A stretch of DNA of 64,000 bases from Ekhidna sp964289745. GTDB taxonomy: Bacteria > Bacteroidota > Bacteroidia > Cytophagales > Cyclobacteriaceae. The notes below the pieces were generated by a model. It worked only from the letters and a program-made list of their open reading frames with translations. It did not search any database and was not told the origin of the DNA. Positions 9,591-18,403 of this stretch are shown one piece after another. A program made the position numbers and the translations under genes. Numbering within the stretch: the first letter of the stretch is position 1; each line of letters opens with the position of its first letter. The DNA is taken from positions 1 to 64,000 of the forward strand of contig CAXYMM010000002.1 of assembly GCA_964289745.1 (NCBI GenBank), in the 5' to 3' direction.

Positions 9591-10829
9591 CTAACTCGGA
9601 TCAACAAGCTTTCCAGAAAATAAGATTGTATTGCTATTTCGTTCTCTAATGAAAAAGAGAAAAGGCTTATTAATCTGCGTAGTAGCAGGAATGGAGGTAT
9701 ACATTACGCCAATTGCGGTAGCTGCTGCTGCCTCGGTTCCCTCTTCGTTTATTTCCAGAAAAGATTGATGAATCACTTTGCTAATCTCTAGTGGTACGGT
9801 TTCCTCGAAAAGATTTGATAAGCCCATAAGAGGCATACCCATGTCTACTAAGATGTCTTTTAAATCTTTCTTAAAATCCAGTGTGATTTTGGGAAGAAAT
9901 AACTGCCTTGTTTGGACTGTTGTATCTTTCATAACCTCACTAAATGCACCCATGTCTATTTGCGCAACCATCCCTTCCAGAGTGGCAGGATTATCTGGCA
10001 TTATGATGGTCAGCCCATAGTTTTCATTTCCATAAGGGATCTCTACCACGGTTGCATTCAGTTTATTCCAATAAGCAATCCAATGCTTTATTTCCCCAGT
10101 CATGGTAGGGACTTCAATCGATGAACCATCCGCTAAAGTAAAGGGTAACTCCCTTGTAGACTCCTCTTTGAATTTTGTAGCCCACTCTGCCTTGAAGTAA
10201 ATTGCATTGATTAGGAACATGACTTCCCTGGGCCTTATACTCTCTAGAATGTCCTTTATTTTGCCATTTGTATTCTCTTCTACCCACCCATTGATGGATT
10301 TGAGTGTGGTTTCATCTCGAAAGTCTGCATCGAAAATTTCCGCATCGTAATAAGTTGATAGCGTGCTTTTAAAGTTCGATTGAATGGTATAATCGTTATG
10401 ATACCAATTTGAGTTGGCGATATTCAGTATTACTTTTGAATCCAAAGCATATATATATTTAGTCAATGACTGGTAGGCCTCATTTACTTTTTCTGCGGAC
10501 ATACCCTCTAGCTGTAATGTTTGGATAAATTCCTCTTTGGCCTCCTTAGATGCGCCATTCATTACCATTGAGACAGCTGTGCTCACGCTAAAAGAAGAGA
10601 TAAAAAAGTTGGTGTTGGGTTCTGCTTTCTCTATTTCCTCCATTAGGTCAAGAGCAAAATTTCCAGCTCCTGAGGACACCTCCGCTTCCTCTGCAGAAAG
10701 TGCCCGTACACTGGCAGAGGGCTGAATGGAAATGGGAGAATTATCAGCTTCATCGCACGATGAAATAAGAAGCGCTATCCATACTAAATATAAATTAGAT
10801 GGGTTTGTGGTAAATCTTTGTATGCTCAT
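9591..10829 (-). CDS. Lipoprotein serpin (serine protease inhibitor)
   Basis: The 412-residue protein has a lipobox (LLISSC, Cys near residue 25), so it should be anchored in a membrane, probably facing out. The whole serpin fold is present, including FLINAIYFKAEWATKF and the C-terminal NKPFLFFIRERNSNTILFSG. The reactive-centre hinge reads EEGTEAAAATA; small residues here are the mark of an inhibitory serpin, which traps a protease after cleavage. Counting along the loop puts Thr at P1 and Ser at P1', with Tyr at P2, which hints at elastase- or chymotrypsin-like targets. It may protect the cell from its own or competitors' proteases. The target cannot be read from sequence. Confidence 0.93.
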   Translation of the reverse strand: MSIQRFTTNPSNLYLVWIALLISSCDEADNSPISIQPSASVRALSAEEAEVSSGAGNFALDLMEEIEKAEPNTNFFISSFSVSTAVSMVMNGASKEAKEEFIQTLQLEGMSAEKVNEAYQSLTKYIYALDSKVILNIANSNWYHNDYTIQSNFKSTLSTYYDAEIFDADFRDETTLKSINGWVEENTNGKIKDILESIRPREVMFLINAIYFKAEWATKFKEESTRELPFTLADGSSIEVPTMTGEIKHWIAYWNKLNATVVEIPYGNENYGLTIIMPDNPATLEGMVAQIDMGAFSEVMKDTTVQTRQLFLPKITLDFKKDLKDILVDMGMPLMGLSNLFEETVPLEISKVIHQSFLEINEEGTEAAAATAIGVMYTSIPATTQINKPFLFFIRERNSNTILFSGKLVDPS

Positions 10830-11218
10830 GATAGATTTTTTTATATTTTAATGGAGGAGGACACCGCTAAATGCTAAATGGTTGTTTTTTGTGACTAAAA
10901 TCAGCCTCCATTTTCAATCAAAATGAAGGCGCAACTAAGGCCGTTCAGCTTTTATTTTAATTTGTGCCAGTCGGTTTCAGCTTGAAACGCATTTCGAGCA
11001 TGATCAATAGCAACCTAAATATTACCGATGAACCTGTTCAGGCATCATTGATTATTAGAATACAAATGTTGACACTGGGAAATCCTGCCATTTATGTGGG
11101 TAATAGTCTTGTTGGAATCTCAGGAATGTTTACCACACTTGCGATTAGCTATGCTTCTGGGAGTGATATTTCGCCACTTGTGAAAAAAAATGCCTGATTT
11201 TGGAAATTAAATGGACAA
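10830..11218. other. Intergenic region, possible small remnant
   Basis: About 390 bases between the serpin and the dipeptide-epimerase-like gene. A plus-strand frame at 10964-11197 has a protein-like tail (GNPAIYVGNSLVGISGMF) but no recognisable family, so it may be a decayed membrane-protein fragment or chance. Nothing else is visible. Confidence 0.3.
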
Positions 11219-12289
11219 CTATTTTAAAAGGGTTACGCCCAATCCAATTCCTCCTTTTGGGATCATCCTTCCTTCCTGAATACGAAAGCCCGCGCTCACC
11301 ACGTCCTGAACTAAGTCTAGACTACCATCTAAATCAATATATTTGGTATGTGCATAGCTAAAAGCCAAGTGCATAGCTGCTGTAATGGACACAGCCGACT
11401 CGTCGTTGCATCCCCACATTAGGCTTACTCCGGACCTATATGCAATGGAAGCAATTTCCATCGCATTGGACAAGCCTCCGCTTTTCATTAATTTAATATT
11501 GAAAATTTTACAATTTGGAGTTGTTTTAATCAGCTGAAGCGCATCTTCTGGGTTTTTTAACGATTCATCTGCCACTAGATAGTTGGATACTGCGTTAGAA
11601 AGTCCAGCACTATAATCTGAAAATCTACTTACTGGAAAGGGTTGCTCAATTAAATCGATTGATACCTTTTCTGTTTTTTTGACGAAAGACTTTAGGTCTT
11701 CTGGACCATACCCTTGGTTAGCGTCCACTCGAATAATTGCTTTGGGGTATTTTTCGATTATTTTGAGTGTGCGCTCTGCATCCTCCTCAGGGCTCAGTCC
11801 TGTCTTTACTTTGATATAGCGAAACCCATTATCCCAATATTCCTTTGCCTCAGCCAGTGTTTCTTCCACATTCTTAATGCCTATCGTAATAGAGGTAGGT
11901 AAACTTTTATGAAATCTTCCAAAGTATTCACCTAATGAGATATTTAGGTATTGGGTAAAGGCATCGTGCAAGGCAATATCTACTGCTGCATGAGACCCTG
12001 GCCATTTTTCAAGTGCATGTCGTGTCTGCTTTTTTAATGACTCAAACAAGGAAATCTTCTTTCCTATCAAGTATCCAAAGTCAGTGGTCTCCAGATGTTT
12101 TTGAGCCTGATCTACATTTTCTCCAACCACTTTTTCACTGGGGTTGCATGCGCCAATTCCAACAAGGCCGTTTTCAAGCTGTATTTCTACAAAAACATTC
12201 TTTACCTCCGATACTGTTTTGTAGGCAATTGTGTAGGGGCGGTTCGTTCCCAGATTTTGTTTATAAACCCTTATATCAGCTATTTTCAT
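11219..12289 (-). CDS. dgcA: Enolase-superfamily epimerase: N-acetyl-D-glutamate racemase (DgcA-like) or dipeptide epimerase
   Basis: The 356-residue protein belongs to the muconate-lactonizing subgroup of the enolase superfamily. Catalytic lysine pair K160-x-K162 (YIKVKTG), metal ligands D189 (RVDANQGYG), E215 (EQPFP) and D241 (VADESL), and the second catalytic lysine K266 (NIKLMKSGG) are all present. Annotated alone it would be an L-Ala-D/L-Glu epimerase acting on murein peptides. But its start lies two bases after the stop of a DUF1611 gene, and that pair is the known DgcN-DgcA arrangement, in which DgcA racemises N-acetyl-D-glutamate. The neighbour makes the second reading more likely; specificity is not proven by sequence. 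Confidence 0.82.
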   Translation of the reverse strand: MKIADIRVYKQNLGTNRPYTIAYKTVSEVKNVFVEIQLENGLVGIGACNPSEKVVGENVDQAQKHLETTDFGYLIGKKISLFESLKKQTRHALEKWPGSHAAVDIALHDAFTQYLNISLGEYFGRFHKSLPTSITIGIKNVEETLAEAKEYWDNGFRYIKVKTGLSPEEDAERTLKIIEKYPKAIIRVDANQGYGPEDLKSFVKKTEKVSIDLIEQPFPVSRFSDYSAGLSNAVSNYLVADESLKNPEDALQLIKTTPNCKIFNIKLMKSGGLSNAMEIASIAYRSGVSLMWGCNDESAVSITAAMHLAFSYAHTKYIDLDGSLDLVQDVVSAGFRIQEGRMIPKGGIGLGVTLLK

Positions 12290-12291
12290 GG

Positions 12292-13359
12292 CTATTTTTT
12301 CAAGTTTATAATTGCATTTGCAATTGGGGCAATTGATTCTTTAAATGGAAAAACAAAAGGTAAGTCGGTTCGAGCATTGAGCTCTTTTCGATACCGCTCA
12401 ATGGCCTCATCATCCATTCTTTCTGTATTGATTGCGAGGCCGATAACAGGCGCTCCGAGCTTCTCCAAAAGTTCGACTTCATCCATGATATCGGGCATTT
12501 CTGCGGGATACTCTTCCAGCCCTTTAAATCGTGTCCTTACTGGAGAATGCTGTAAAATAATTCCATCGGCGGCACCAGAAATGACAAACTCTGAACCACA
12601 CGGACCACTGGGGTTACGAAGACCTGACTGCCCTTCCATTATCATTACGTCTGGGTTTTGATTTTTCCAGCATTCATACATCGCATGTTCAAGTTCGCCA
12701 CAAATAAAATCGTTGGGTGTTGCATCGAACAAAAAACCGTGGTTAGCTCCTTGCATCCACCCGGTTTGTCCTGTGTAAATCATCTCCGATTTTACACCCA
12801 TTTCATTAAGCTCATCTTCGAGCATTTTACTCGTAGTACGCTTACCTAATGCACAGTCTGTTCCTAATACGGCAATTCTTTTCGATGTGATCTCCTGAAT
12901 CTTGCCTGTCCAAAAGTGAAGTTCTTTGAAAGGTTTTGCCTTTCGGATGTCATGGATAAGGTCGCCAGCATTTGGCATCCCATCTGTTAATTCGGGGATC
13001 TCAGATAATGGCTCATGCAGTCCATTTACCAATTGTATGCCCAGCCCCAAAATCTCCTTTACCGAAGCGTAGAGATCTCGTGGCAAAACCCCTCCCTTAG
13101 TTGCCATGCCAATGATTGCATAGTCTGGTTTTTCATAGTGATGAACGAAATCTTGGATACTTGCAACAGTAGGAATTTGATTGGGCGTTCCGTTTAAAAC
13201 CTGACCCGCATCTTGTCCAGCATTTTTTTCATCGATTACACCCCTAATATCGAAGCGTCTGGATGCTCTTAGTAACCCATGAGCCGTTTTCGCATTATTT
13301 GTATTGAGAAGCCCTCCTGTAATGATGACGGCACTTCCCGAAATATGTGGTTGATCCAT
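12292..13359 (-). CDS. dgcN: DUF1611 P-loop protein, D-glutamate N-acetyltransferase DgcN-like
   Basis: The 355-residue protein has an N-terminal Rossmann-like domain (RFDIRGVIDEKNAG) and a C-terminal nucleotide-binding domain whose P-loop is GTDCALGKRTT at 166-176. Further landmarks are YTGQTGWMQG, MIMEGQSGLRNPSGP and LAINTERM. DUF1611 members from marine bacteria and haloarchaea are reported to N-acetylate D-glutamate (DgcN), feeding the racemase DgcA. Here it is first in a two-gene operon with a dgcA-like gene, two bases apart, which supports that role. D-Glu would come from peptidoglycan turnover or from outside. If the function is different, an ATP-dependent modification of a murein-derived compound would be the next guess. 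Confidence 0.8.
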   Translation of the reverse strand: MDQPHISGSAVIITGGLLNTNNAKTAHGLLRASRRFDIRGVIDEKNAGQDAGQVLNGTPNQIPTVASIQDFVHHYEKPDYAIIGMATKGGVLPRDLYASVKEILGLGIQLVNGLHEPLSEIPELTDGMPNAGDLIHDIRKAKPFKELHFWTGKIQEITSKRIAVLGTDCALGKRTTSKMLEDELNEMGVKSEMIYTGQTGWMQGANHGFLFDATPNDFICGELEHAMYECWKNQNPDVMIMEGQSGLRNPSGPCGSEFVISGAADGIILQHSPVRTRFKGLEEYPAEMPDIMDEVELLEKLGAPVIGLAINTERMDDEAIERYRKELNARTDLPFVFPFKESIAPIANAIINLKK

Positions 13360-13429
13360 TCCTTAATTTTTTAAAACGGTTAGGCTAAAAAGCGTTTTAA
13401 TACTTTTTTAGCTATTGTTGTATGCCGTA

Positions 13430-14158
13430 TTATTTTTTTAACAATTTTCTAAATTGATAAAATATTCGTTCAATTAATCTCAAATCTTCCGTGATGATTT
13501 CAGCATTTCCTTTCATTTTTTAATTAATTGGCAGTTCTTTTCTATGAGTTGTTTTCAATACTTCTGGCAAAACTACTTTCACGATATAGTTGTTGTTCAA
13601 GGGGGTTGAGGAAATTTCTTCAACTTCTCCTATAATCATTCCGTATTCTTAATAAGGAAAGTTATTTAATTTAATTTTATCTTTTTTCACTTTTCCAGAG
13701 CGAACGATAGGCATTGTTGCCTATCTTTCAATTTTTCCTGCACTCCTTGGTATTATTGTAAATTAATTATCATCACTTTTATAAAAAAGTTGTTTTTTTC
13801 AATGAAACGATTAAATGATATTACGCCACTTATTGGGCTTTGAGGCAAATAGCTTCTCTTCCATCTTTTAACGTTGCTTTTAAATTGTTCCAATTTCAAA
13901 TAAAACATTTTGACTATTGTTGTTGGTAAGTAGAAACTTTCTGTCCGTTAAGGATAATATCTTTTGCTCTATTTGGGCTATTGAAATATGGGCATTTGAG
14001 ATTTGATTTAATACATCTTGAAACTCTCTCCTTTTTTTCATAATTTCACTTTGCTTAATTTTAATATCTCTATCCGACACAAATTCTTTAGAACGTAACA
14101 TTGAATCTCTATCAAAATCTTTATCGGACAGTTCCGATTCTTTTTGAAATAACTTCTT
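13430..14158 (-). pseudogene. HlyD-family membrane fusion protein, 3' remnant with several lesions
   Basis: Periplasmic adaptor of a bacteriocin or peptide ABC exporter, now broken. Reading the minus strand gives the coiled-coil hairpin (KLFQKESELSDKDFDRDSML through QSEIMKKRREFQDVLNQIS), then after frame breaks and stops the beta-barrel pieces (FTIIPRSAGKIE, TMPIVRSGKVKKD, GMIIGEVEEISSTPLNNNYI) and the characteristic C-terminus NAEIITEDLRLIERIFYQF. The 5' half with the membrane helix is missing. At least three frame changes or stops occur between about 13500 and 13880. The hairpin part is still open as a 111-codon frame at 13880-14215. It follows a truncated gene in the same operon as a double-glycine precursor peptide, for which it was probably the export adaptor. 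Confidence 0.8.
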
Positions 14159-14183
14159 TTTTCGTGTGGTTGATTTCATCAAA

Positions 14184-14747
14184 CTAATCAGGCAGGTGAT
14201 GATCCAAAATTTCACACGCTTTAAAAACAGATTTTTTGTGTTTGATAGTCGTATTCTGGACTTCTACTTTGACATTTTCAACGATTTCTCCCTTGACATT
14301 ATCAATATTATAAAGATCTAAATATGGCAAAATATTGCGGCGATACAGGTGCAGATTTGAATTTGGAATTTTCAAAATTGGGGCAACTTCAGTGCTTCTA
14401 ATAGAGGCTTTGATGTATCCATTTTTTCTATCAAATTTTGTATATCCAATATTGGGAATGTAAGACTTTCCTGACTCATCAAAGTAGAGTGAAATTTGAT
14501 CATCCTTTGGAAAGTAAGAGCATAAAATTTGTTCTATGTTATACTTTCTTTTTTCATTATTAGTGTTAAAATAATTAAACAAAAGGGGTTCAAGAAAAAT
14601 ATCATCGTTGTCAAAGTCTAGTTTATCGAATATTGCATTGTCTTCTTCATAAAGCAATATCTTCATACTATCCGCAAGTTTAGCCCTGTTCTCAATTATA
14701 TCTTTGTGAAATGTGTTTGTTATAGTAAGTTTATTTCTTGTTGTCAT
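14184..14747 (-). CDS. Unknown protein (187 aa), probably truncated, in peptide locus
   Basis: I recognise no family. The protein is soluble, with no signal peptide or membrane helix, rich in Asn, Asp, Ile and Lys. Its start overlaps the amidohydrolase stop by one base (TAATG), so the two are translationally coupled. The 3' end runs almost directly into the headless HlyD remnant, which implies that a deletion removed the end of this gene, any transporter gene between, and the HlyD 5' half. The 187 residues are then only the N-terminal part of a larger protein. A maturation enzyme for the precursor peptide upstream would fit the position, but nothing in the residues shows it. Confidence 0.6.
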   Translation of the reverse strand: MTTRNKLTITNTFHKDIIENRAKLADSMKILLYEEDNAIFDKLDFDNDDIFLEPLLFNYFNTNNEKRKYNIEQILCSYFPKDDQISLYFDESGKSYIPNIGYTKFDRKNGYIKASIRSTEVAPILKIPNSNLHLYRRNILPYLDLYNIDNVKGEIVENVKVEVQNTTIKHKKSVFKACEILDHHLPD

Positions 14748-16054
14748 TATTGCTCTAATTTTTTTAAATTATTCCCTATCTCTCTCTCATTAAGCCAATT
14801 GCGGTTAAAATAAATTCCCTTTATAGTTTTTAAATTATCTAAATCTGTAAGAGGATTTTTTCTATATAGTACAAAATCTGCATTTACTCCTTCTTTAACA
14901 AAACCTTTGTTCTTTTCATCCATCCATTCTGCTGCGTTTAATGTTGCCATTTTTAAAATATTATATTTTGGAATGCCTATTTTTTCATATAACTTCATTT
15001 CGTCCAACATAGAAAAACCCGGAACTTGGAACATTCCATTTGCATCTGGACTAATTAGTAATTTGCAATCAGAATTAAACAACTTTTTAAGAACCAAATT
15101 TTTATTTGCTATGTAAATACTGTCTGAATTATTCAGACTTTTTAAAGAGTCTTTGCTTAATGTTTTTAGTTCTTCTAAGTAGCTTGACACATTCTTTTTC
15201 CATTCTACAATAGTTTTTTTAGGAATATACTTTAGATAATCACGGCTGTAAATTTTATCCAAAGAATACTGTAAATAAGAAATATAATACCAGTCAAGTG
15301 TTGCACAATTAAAGGTATTTTTTTGTTTAGTTAATTGTATTATTTCTTCAAACATCAAAGTGTCTGAAAGTAATTTATTGTAACCCTGTAAATGCTCTAT
15401 ACAACTATATCCGCCCATGATACTTTCTTTAATTCCGACGGAGTTAGAAATGTGACCTACTAATTTTAGCTGATGCTCCTTTGTATATTTCGCTAGCGTG
15501 TCAAAATAGCCTTTATCAGGAAGTCCAAGTATTTTCCAATATTTGAATCCTTCAGATGCATATTTTTTAGTATAAAACTGAATGGAATCTATTGGAGGAT
15601 GGTTATTTTTAGTAATCGGTGGAGGAGTGAAATAGATATTAGGCGATAAAATAGATTTGTTTTCAATCTTTCTTGTTACATGAGAAATGCTGTCAAAACT
15701 CCGCATATTTCGTATGTTGGTTACTCCAGATAAAAAGTTTAGTGCTAAATATTGCTTATATCCAAAGTCATTTTTCCCCTTATTAGGTAAATGTGTGTGC
15801 ATATCCCAAAGTCCGGGAAGCAAGTAGCCCCCGTTTCCGTCAATAATTGTGTCCTTAGGGTGGGTACTAATATTCTCACCAATAAATAAAACCCTATCAG
15901 ATACAATTTTTATATCATGATTTTTTAATATGGTATCTTGCCATATTGGTATAATATTTACATTTTTAATAACTGTTCCTGTTTCTTTTTGCTTATCACA
16001 ACTCGAAATCACCAAACAAAGTAGGATACATAGTTTAATAGCTCTGTTTTTCAT
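14747..16054 (-). CDS. Amidohydrolase-family lipoprotein
   Basis: A 435-residue metal-dependent hydrolase with a lipobox (LVISSC, Cys19), so exported and membrane-anchored. The amidohydrolase core shows the HxH metal motif at His86 and His88 (GLWDMHTHLP), a candidate bridging lysine in FKYWKILGLPDKG, histidines in LVGHISNS and CIEHLQGY, and the late metal aspartate in LISPDANG. The closing ADFVLYRKNPL matches the usual composite beta domain of imidazolonepropionase or prolidase-like enzymes. Such exported members usually cleave dipeptides or cyclic amides. It lies between a double-glycine peptide gene and a coupled unknown gene. It could process or destroy a peptide, but that link is only positional. 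Confidence 0.85.
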   Translation of the reverse strand: MKNRAIKLCILLCLVISSCDKQKETGTVIKNVNIIPIWQDTILKNHDIKIVSDRVLFIGENISTHPKDTIIDGNGGYLLPGLWDMHTHLPNKGKNDFGYKQYLALNFLSGVTNIRNMRSFDSISHVTRKIENKSILSPNIYFTPPPITKNNHPPIDSIQFYTKKYASEGFKYWKILGLPDKGYFDTLAKYTKEHQLKLVGHISNSVGIKESIMGGYSCIEHLQGYNKLLSDTLMFEEIIQLTKQKNTFNCATLDWYYISYLQYSLDKIYSRDYLKYIPKKTIVEWKKNVSSYLEELKTLSKDSLKSLNNSDSIYIANKNLVLKKLFNSDCKLLISPDANGMFQVPGFSMLDEMKLYEKIGIPKYNILKMATLNAAEWMDEKNKGFVKEGVNADFVLYRKNPLTDLDNLKTIKGIYFNRNWLNEREIGNNLKKLEQ

Positions 16055-16073
16055 ATATAATGTTCATTTTTTT

Positions 16074-16114
16074 GATTAAAAAGAGAAAGGAAGGGACACA
16101 ATCCCTTCCCTCTC
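16074..16114 (-). terminator. Terminator-like hairpin between precursor gene and amidohydrolase
   Basis: On the minus strand a perfect 8-bp stem (GGAAGGGA with TCCCTTCC, loop of 5) is extended by a partly paired GAGAG/CTTTCTC arm and followed by CTTTTTAATC. It begins 13 bases after the precursor stop codon. Partial read-through here would give much precursor mRNA and little downstream enzyme mRNA, a common layout in bacteriocin operons. Confidence 0.65.
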
Positions 16115-16126
16115 AACCATAGAGAT

Positions 16127-16255
16127 TTAACGTGCCTCACTTGTGTGGCAGTTATTCAATCTTCCTCCCTTGATTTTCTCAAGAGATTCTGATTTCATCC
16201 CTTTGCCTTTAGCTTTCAACTCAGCCAAAGACAGTCTTTTTGCTGTATTTTTCAT
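16127..16255 (-). CDS. Double-glycine leader precursor peptide (RiPP/bacteriocin-like, 42 aa)
   Basis: A 42-codon gene. The peptide starts MKNTAKRLSLAELKAKGKG, continues with SLEKIKGG, and ends in an 11-residue core RLNNCHTSEAR with one Cys and one His. A charged helical leader with a LSLxELKxK-like motif and a Gly-Gly end is typical of Bacteroidota ribosomal peptides cut and exported by peptidase-containing ABC transporters. A terminator-like hairpin follows, then an amidohydrolase, an unknown protein and a broken HlyD adaptor, all on the same strand. The peptidase/transporter is missing from the window, so the peptide may be orphaned or exported by another system. The modification type, if any, cannot be told from this short core. 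Confidence 0.7.
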   Translation of the reverse strand: MKNTAKRLSLAELKAKGKGMKSESLEKIKGGRLNNCHTSEAR

Positions 16256-16439
16256 AACAGTAAAAATTTAAGTTATGCCTACTCTATCAAGTTTTCGGCT
16301 TCCTTTAGATAGATTAGAATACATCCACCACGCTTACGAAGACAGTAATATTTAATTTATACAATATGATATCATTATCAAAAAATCATTTAATTCTCGC
16401 ACCAATTATGCTCCTTAGAACCTCCGTCATAGGGAATAG

Positions 16440-16703
16440 CTAAGCCTTTTTAATTAATTCTTGTGCGAGAGACTTGCTATTAATATTCTCATCTGCAACT
16501 ATTCTGAAATATTTACCTCTGTCAATTTTCTTTAAAGTTACTTTACCTTGATTTACAAATTCTTTTGCAAAGTCTCTTGCTTTTATGGCGAGTTGCTTCT
16601 CTTTTTCATAATCTCCTCTAATCTCTGGAGCATCTATTCCTGAAACTCTTATGCTAATATCCTCATAAAAAATATGCATTTCACAATCGCAGTTTAGGTC
16701 TCT
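16440..16703 (-). pseudogene. Thermonuclease (SNase-like) fragment
   Basis: The translated fragment contains RVSGIDAPEIRG, the SNase active-site strand, and KEKQLAIKARDFAKEF, followed by a core strand and SLAQELIKKA and then a stop. Intact relatives begin with a signal peptide and a DGDT metal-binding motif; here the frame opens only with RDLNCDCE before the core. They also continue past LIKxG with a Tyr-containing catalytic tail, which is missing here. Both ends are lost, so the enzyme should be inactive. An ATG at 16679 leaves a 79-codon open frame. It lies upstream of the peptide locus and may mark an old insertion or deletion edge. Confidence 0.7.
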
Positions 16704-16993
16704 TCAACATGAAAATCATGAATGCTTCCCTAACCGAACTCCATACCGCTATAAAGACAGAATGAATCTTTAGAAGAACCCATAAAAGAATCTAAATACT
16801 TTTCTCTGCTATCCGAACCATTTACAAGCAGAAGAAATTATTGAAAGTCCCTTTAAAAGGATTGAAACCTAGAACCCTATCCCATGATACCACACCCACA
16901 TTTATCTTATGAATTTTAGTTCAATCAGTTAGTTAACAACTTGAAAGTTGCTTTGACTTATTAACAGAACGGGTGATTAACTATTTTTGATAA

Positions 16994-18322
16994 ATGGATT
17001 TTGGAATTGTTTTTCTTTTTGTAGGTTTTTTGATCGGTACAGCGATCGGGTGGTTATTTACTAAGCTAAAAAACAATTCAAAGCGACAAAGTGATGTTGA
17101 TCTTGAGATTCAATTGAAGTTAGAAATTGAGCGATCGGGAAAACTAAATGAGGAGTTGCAAACCATCAATAGCCAACTAGTGCAAGAACGGAAAGAGGTA
17201 ATCCACCTCAATAGTCAGAATGCAACCATCAAGGCAAATTATCAAAACTTAAAAGAGCGTCTCGAAGAGCAAAAAAGCGAGTTAGAGCAACTGCAAAAAA
17301 AATTTGGTCTGGAATTCAAAAACTTAGCAAATGAAATCTTCGAAGAGAAGAGTAAAAAATTTACAGACCAAAACAAGACAAACCTTAATGAATTATTGAG
17401 TCCATTGGGAGTGAAGTTGAATGATTTTGAAAAGAAAGTAGAGCAGGCCAATAAAGAAAGTCTGGAAAGGAGTACGGCTCTTCGAGAGCAAATCGTAGGT
17501 TTAAGAGAGCTCAATGATCGAATGACAAAGGAAGCTTCTAATTTGGCAAAAGCTTTGAAGGGAGATGTAAAAACTCAGGGGAACTGGGGAGAGGTTATTT
17601 TGGAAAGAATACTTGAGGAGTCGGGGCTTAAGAAAAATAGAGAGTACCAAATACAAGAGACCTTTCAAACCGAGAATGGAAAACACCTCAGGCCAGATGT
17701 AATAATCAAGCTACCTGAAAATAAGAACATTGTGGTGGACTCCAAGGTATCGCTGACCGCATACGAAAAGTACATGAGTGCGGAGGATGAAAAAGAAAAA
17801 GCTGATCACCTCAAGGCACATTTATTATCTGTGCGAGCGCATGTGAAAGGCCTTTCTGAGAAAAATTATCATCAACTTTTTGATAGTGGGTCATTGGATT
17901 ATGTACTCATGTTTGTTCCTATTGAGCCAGCTTTTGCCTTGATGTATCAGAAGGGGGAGAACCTATATAATGAAGCGTATGAGAAAAGCATCATCATTGT
18001 GAGTCCGACTACATTAATTGCTACGCTTAGAACGATCTCGAGTATTTGGAAGCATGAGTATCAAAATAGAAATGCTCTTGAAATTGCCAGACAAGGCGGT
18101 GCATTATACGACAAGTTCAAAGTGTTTGTAGACGACCTAATGGAGGTGGGTCGCTCGCTCGACAGGTCCAAACTTCAGTATAGTAAGGCGATGAATAAGC
18201 TAGTCGAAGGAAAAGATAATTTAATAAGAAAAACTGAGAGACTGAAAGAACTCGGTTCTAAAACATCCAAAGCAATGGATGAAAAGCTATTGCAAAGGGC
18301 AGGAAAAGATGCCGAGGAGTGA
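16994..18322 (+). CDS. rmuC: DNA recombination protein RmuC
   Basis: The 442-residue protein has an N-terminal membrane helix (IVFLFVGFLIGTAIGWLF), a long coiled coil at about 28-130 rich in Glu, Gln and Lys, and the RmuC nuclease-fold domain. Family landmarks are GNWGEVILERILEESGL, RPDVIIKLPENKNIVVDSKV, VLMFVPIEPAF and IIIVSPTTLIATLRTI. RmuC limits recombination at inverted repeats and has a PD-(D/E)xK-like core; the VDSKV strand fits that. About 290 bases upstream back onto the SNase fragment, and I see nothing else convincing there. A GroES-like gene follows after 81 bases and could be cotranscribed. Confidence 0.95.
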   Translation: MDFGIVFLFVGFLIGTAIGWLFTKLKNNSKRQSDVDLEIQLKLEIERSGKLNEELQTINSQLVQERKEVIHLNSQNATIKANYQNLKERLEEQKSELEQLQKKFGLEFKNLANEIFEEKSKKFTDQNKTNLNELLSPLGVKLNDFEKKVEQANKESLERSTALREQIVGLRELNDRMTKEASNLAKALKGDVKTQGNWGEVILERILEESGLKKNREYQIQETFQTENGKHLRPDVIIKLPENKNIVVDSKVSLTAYEKYMSAEDEKEKADHLKAHLLSVRAHVKGLSEKNYHQLFDSGSLDYVLMFVPIEPAFALMYQKGENLYNEAYEKSIIIVSPTTLIATLRTISSIWKHEYQNRNALEIARQGGALYDKFKVFVDDLMEVGRSLDRSKLQYSKAMNKLVEGKDNLIRKTERLKELGSKTSKAMDEKLLQRAGKDAEE

Positions 18323-18403
18323 AATCCGTAACTTTTCTAATTACCGCCTAATATGTAGTAAATAAACTCGCTGTGTGAGTATTTTTGACGCAAAATAGAT
18401 GGG

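Noticed and set aside
10964..11197. Plus-strand 77-codon frame
   Set aside because: Part looks protein-like, but no family, signal or neighbour supports it, so it is only mentioned in the spacer entry.
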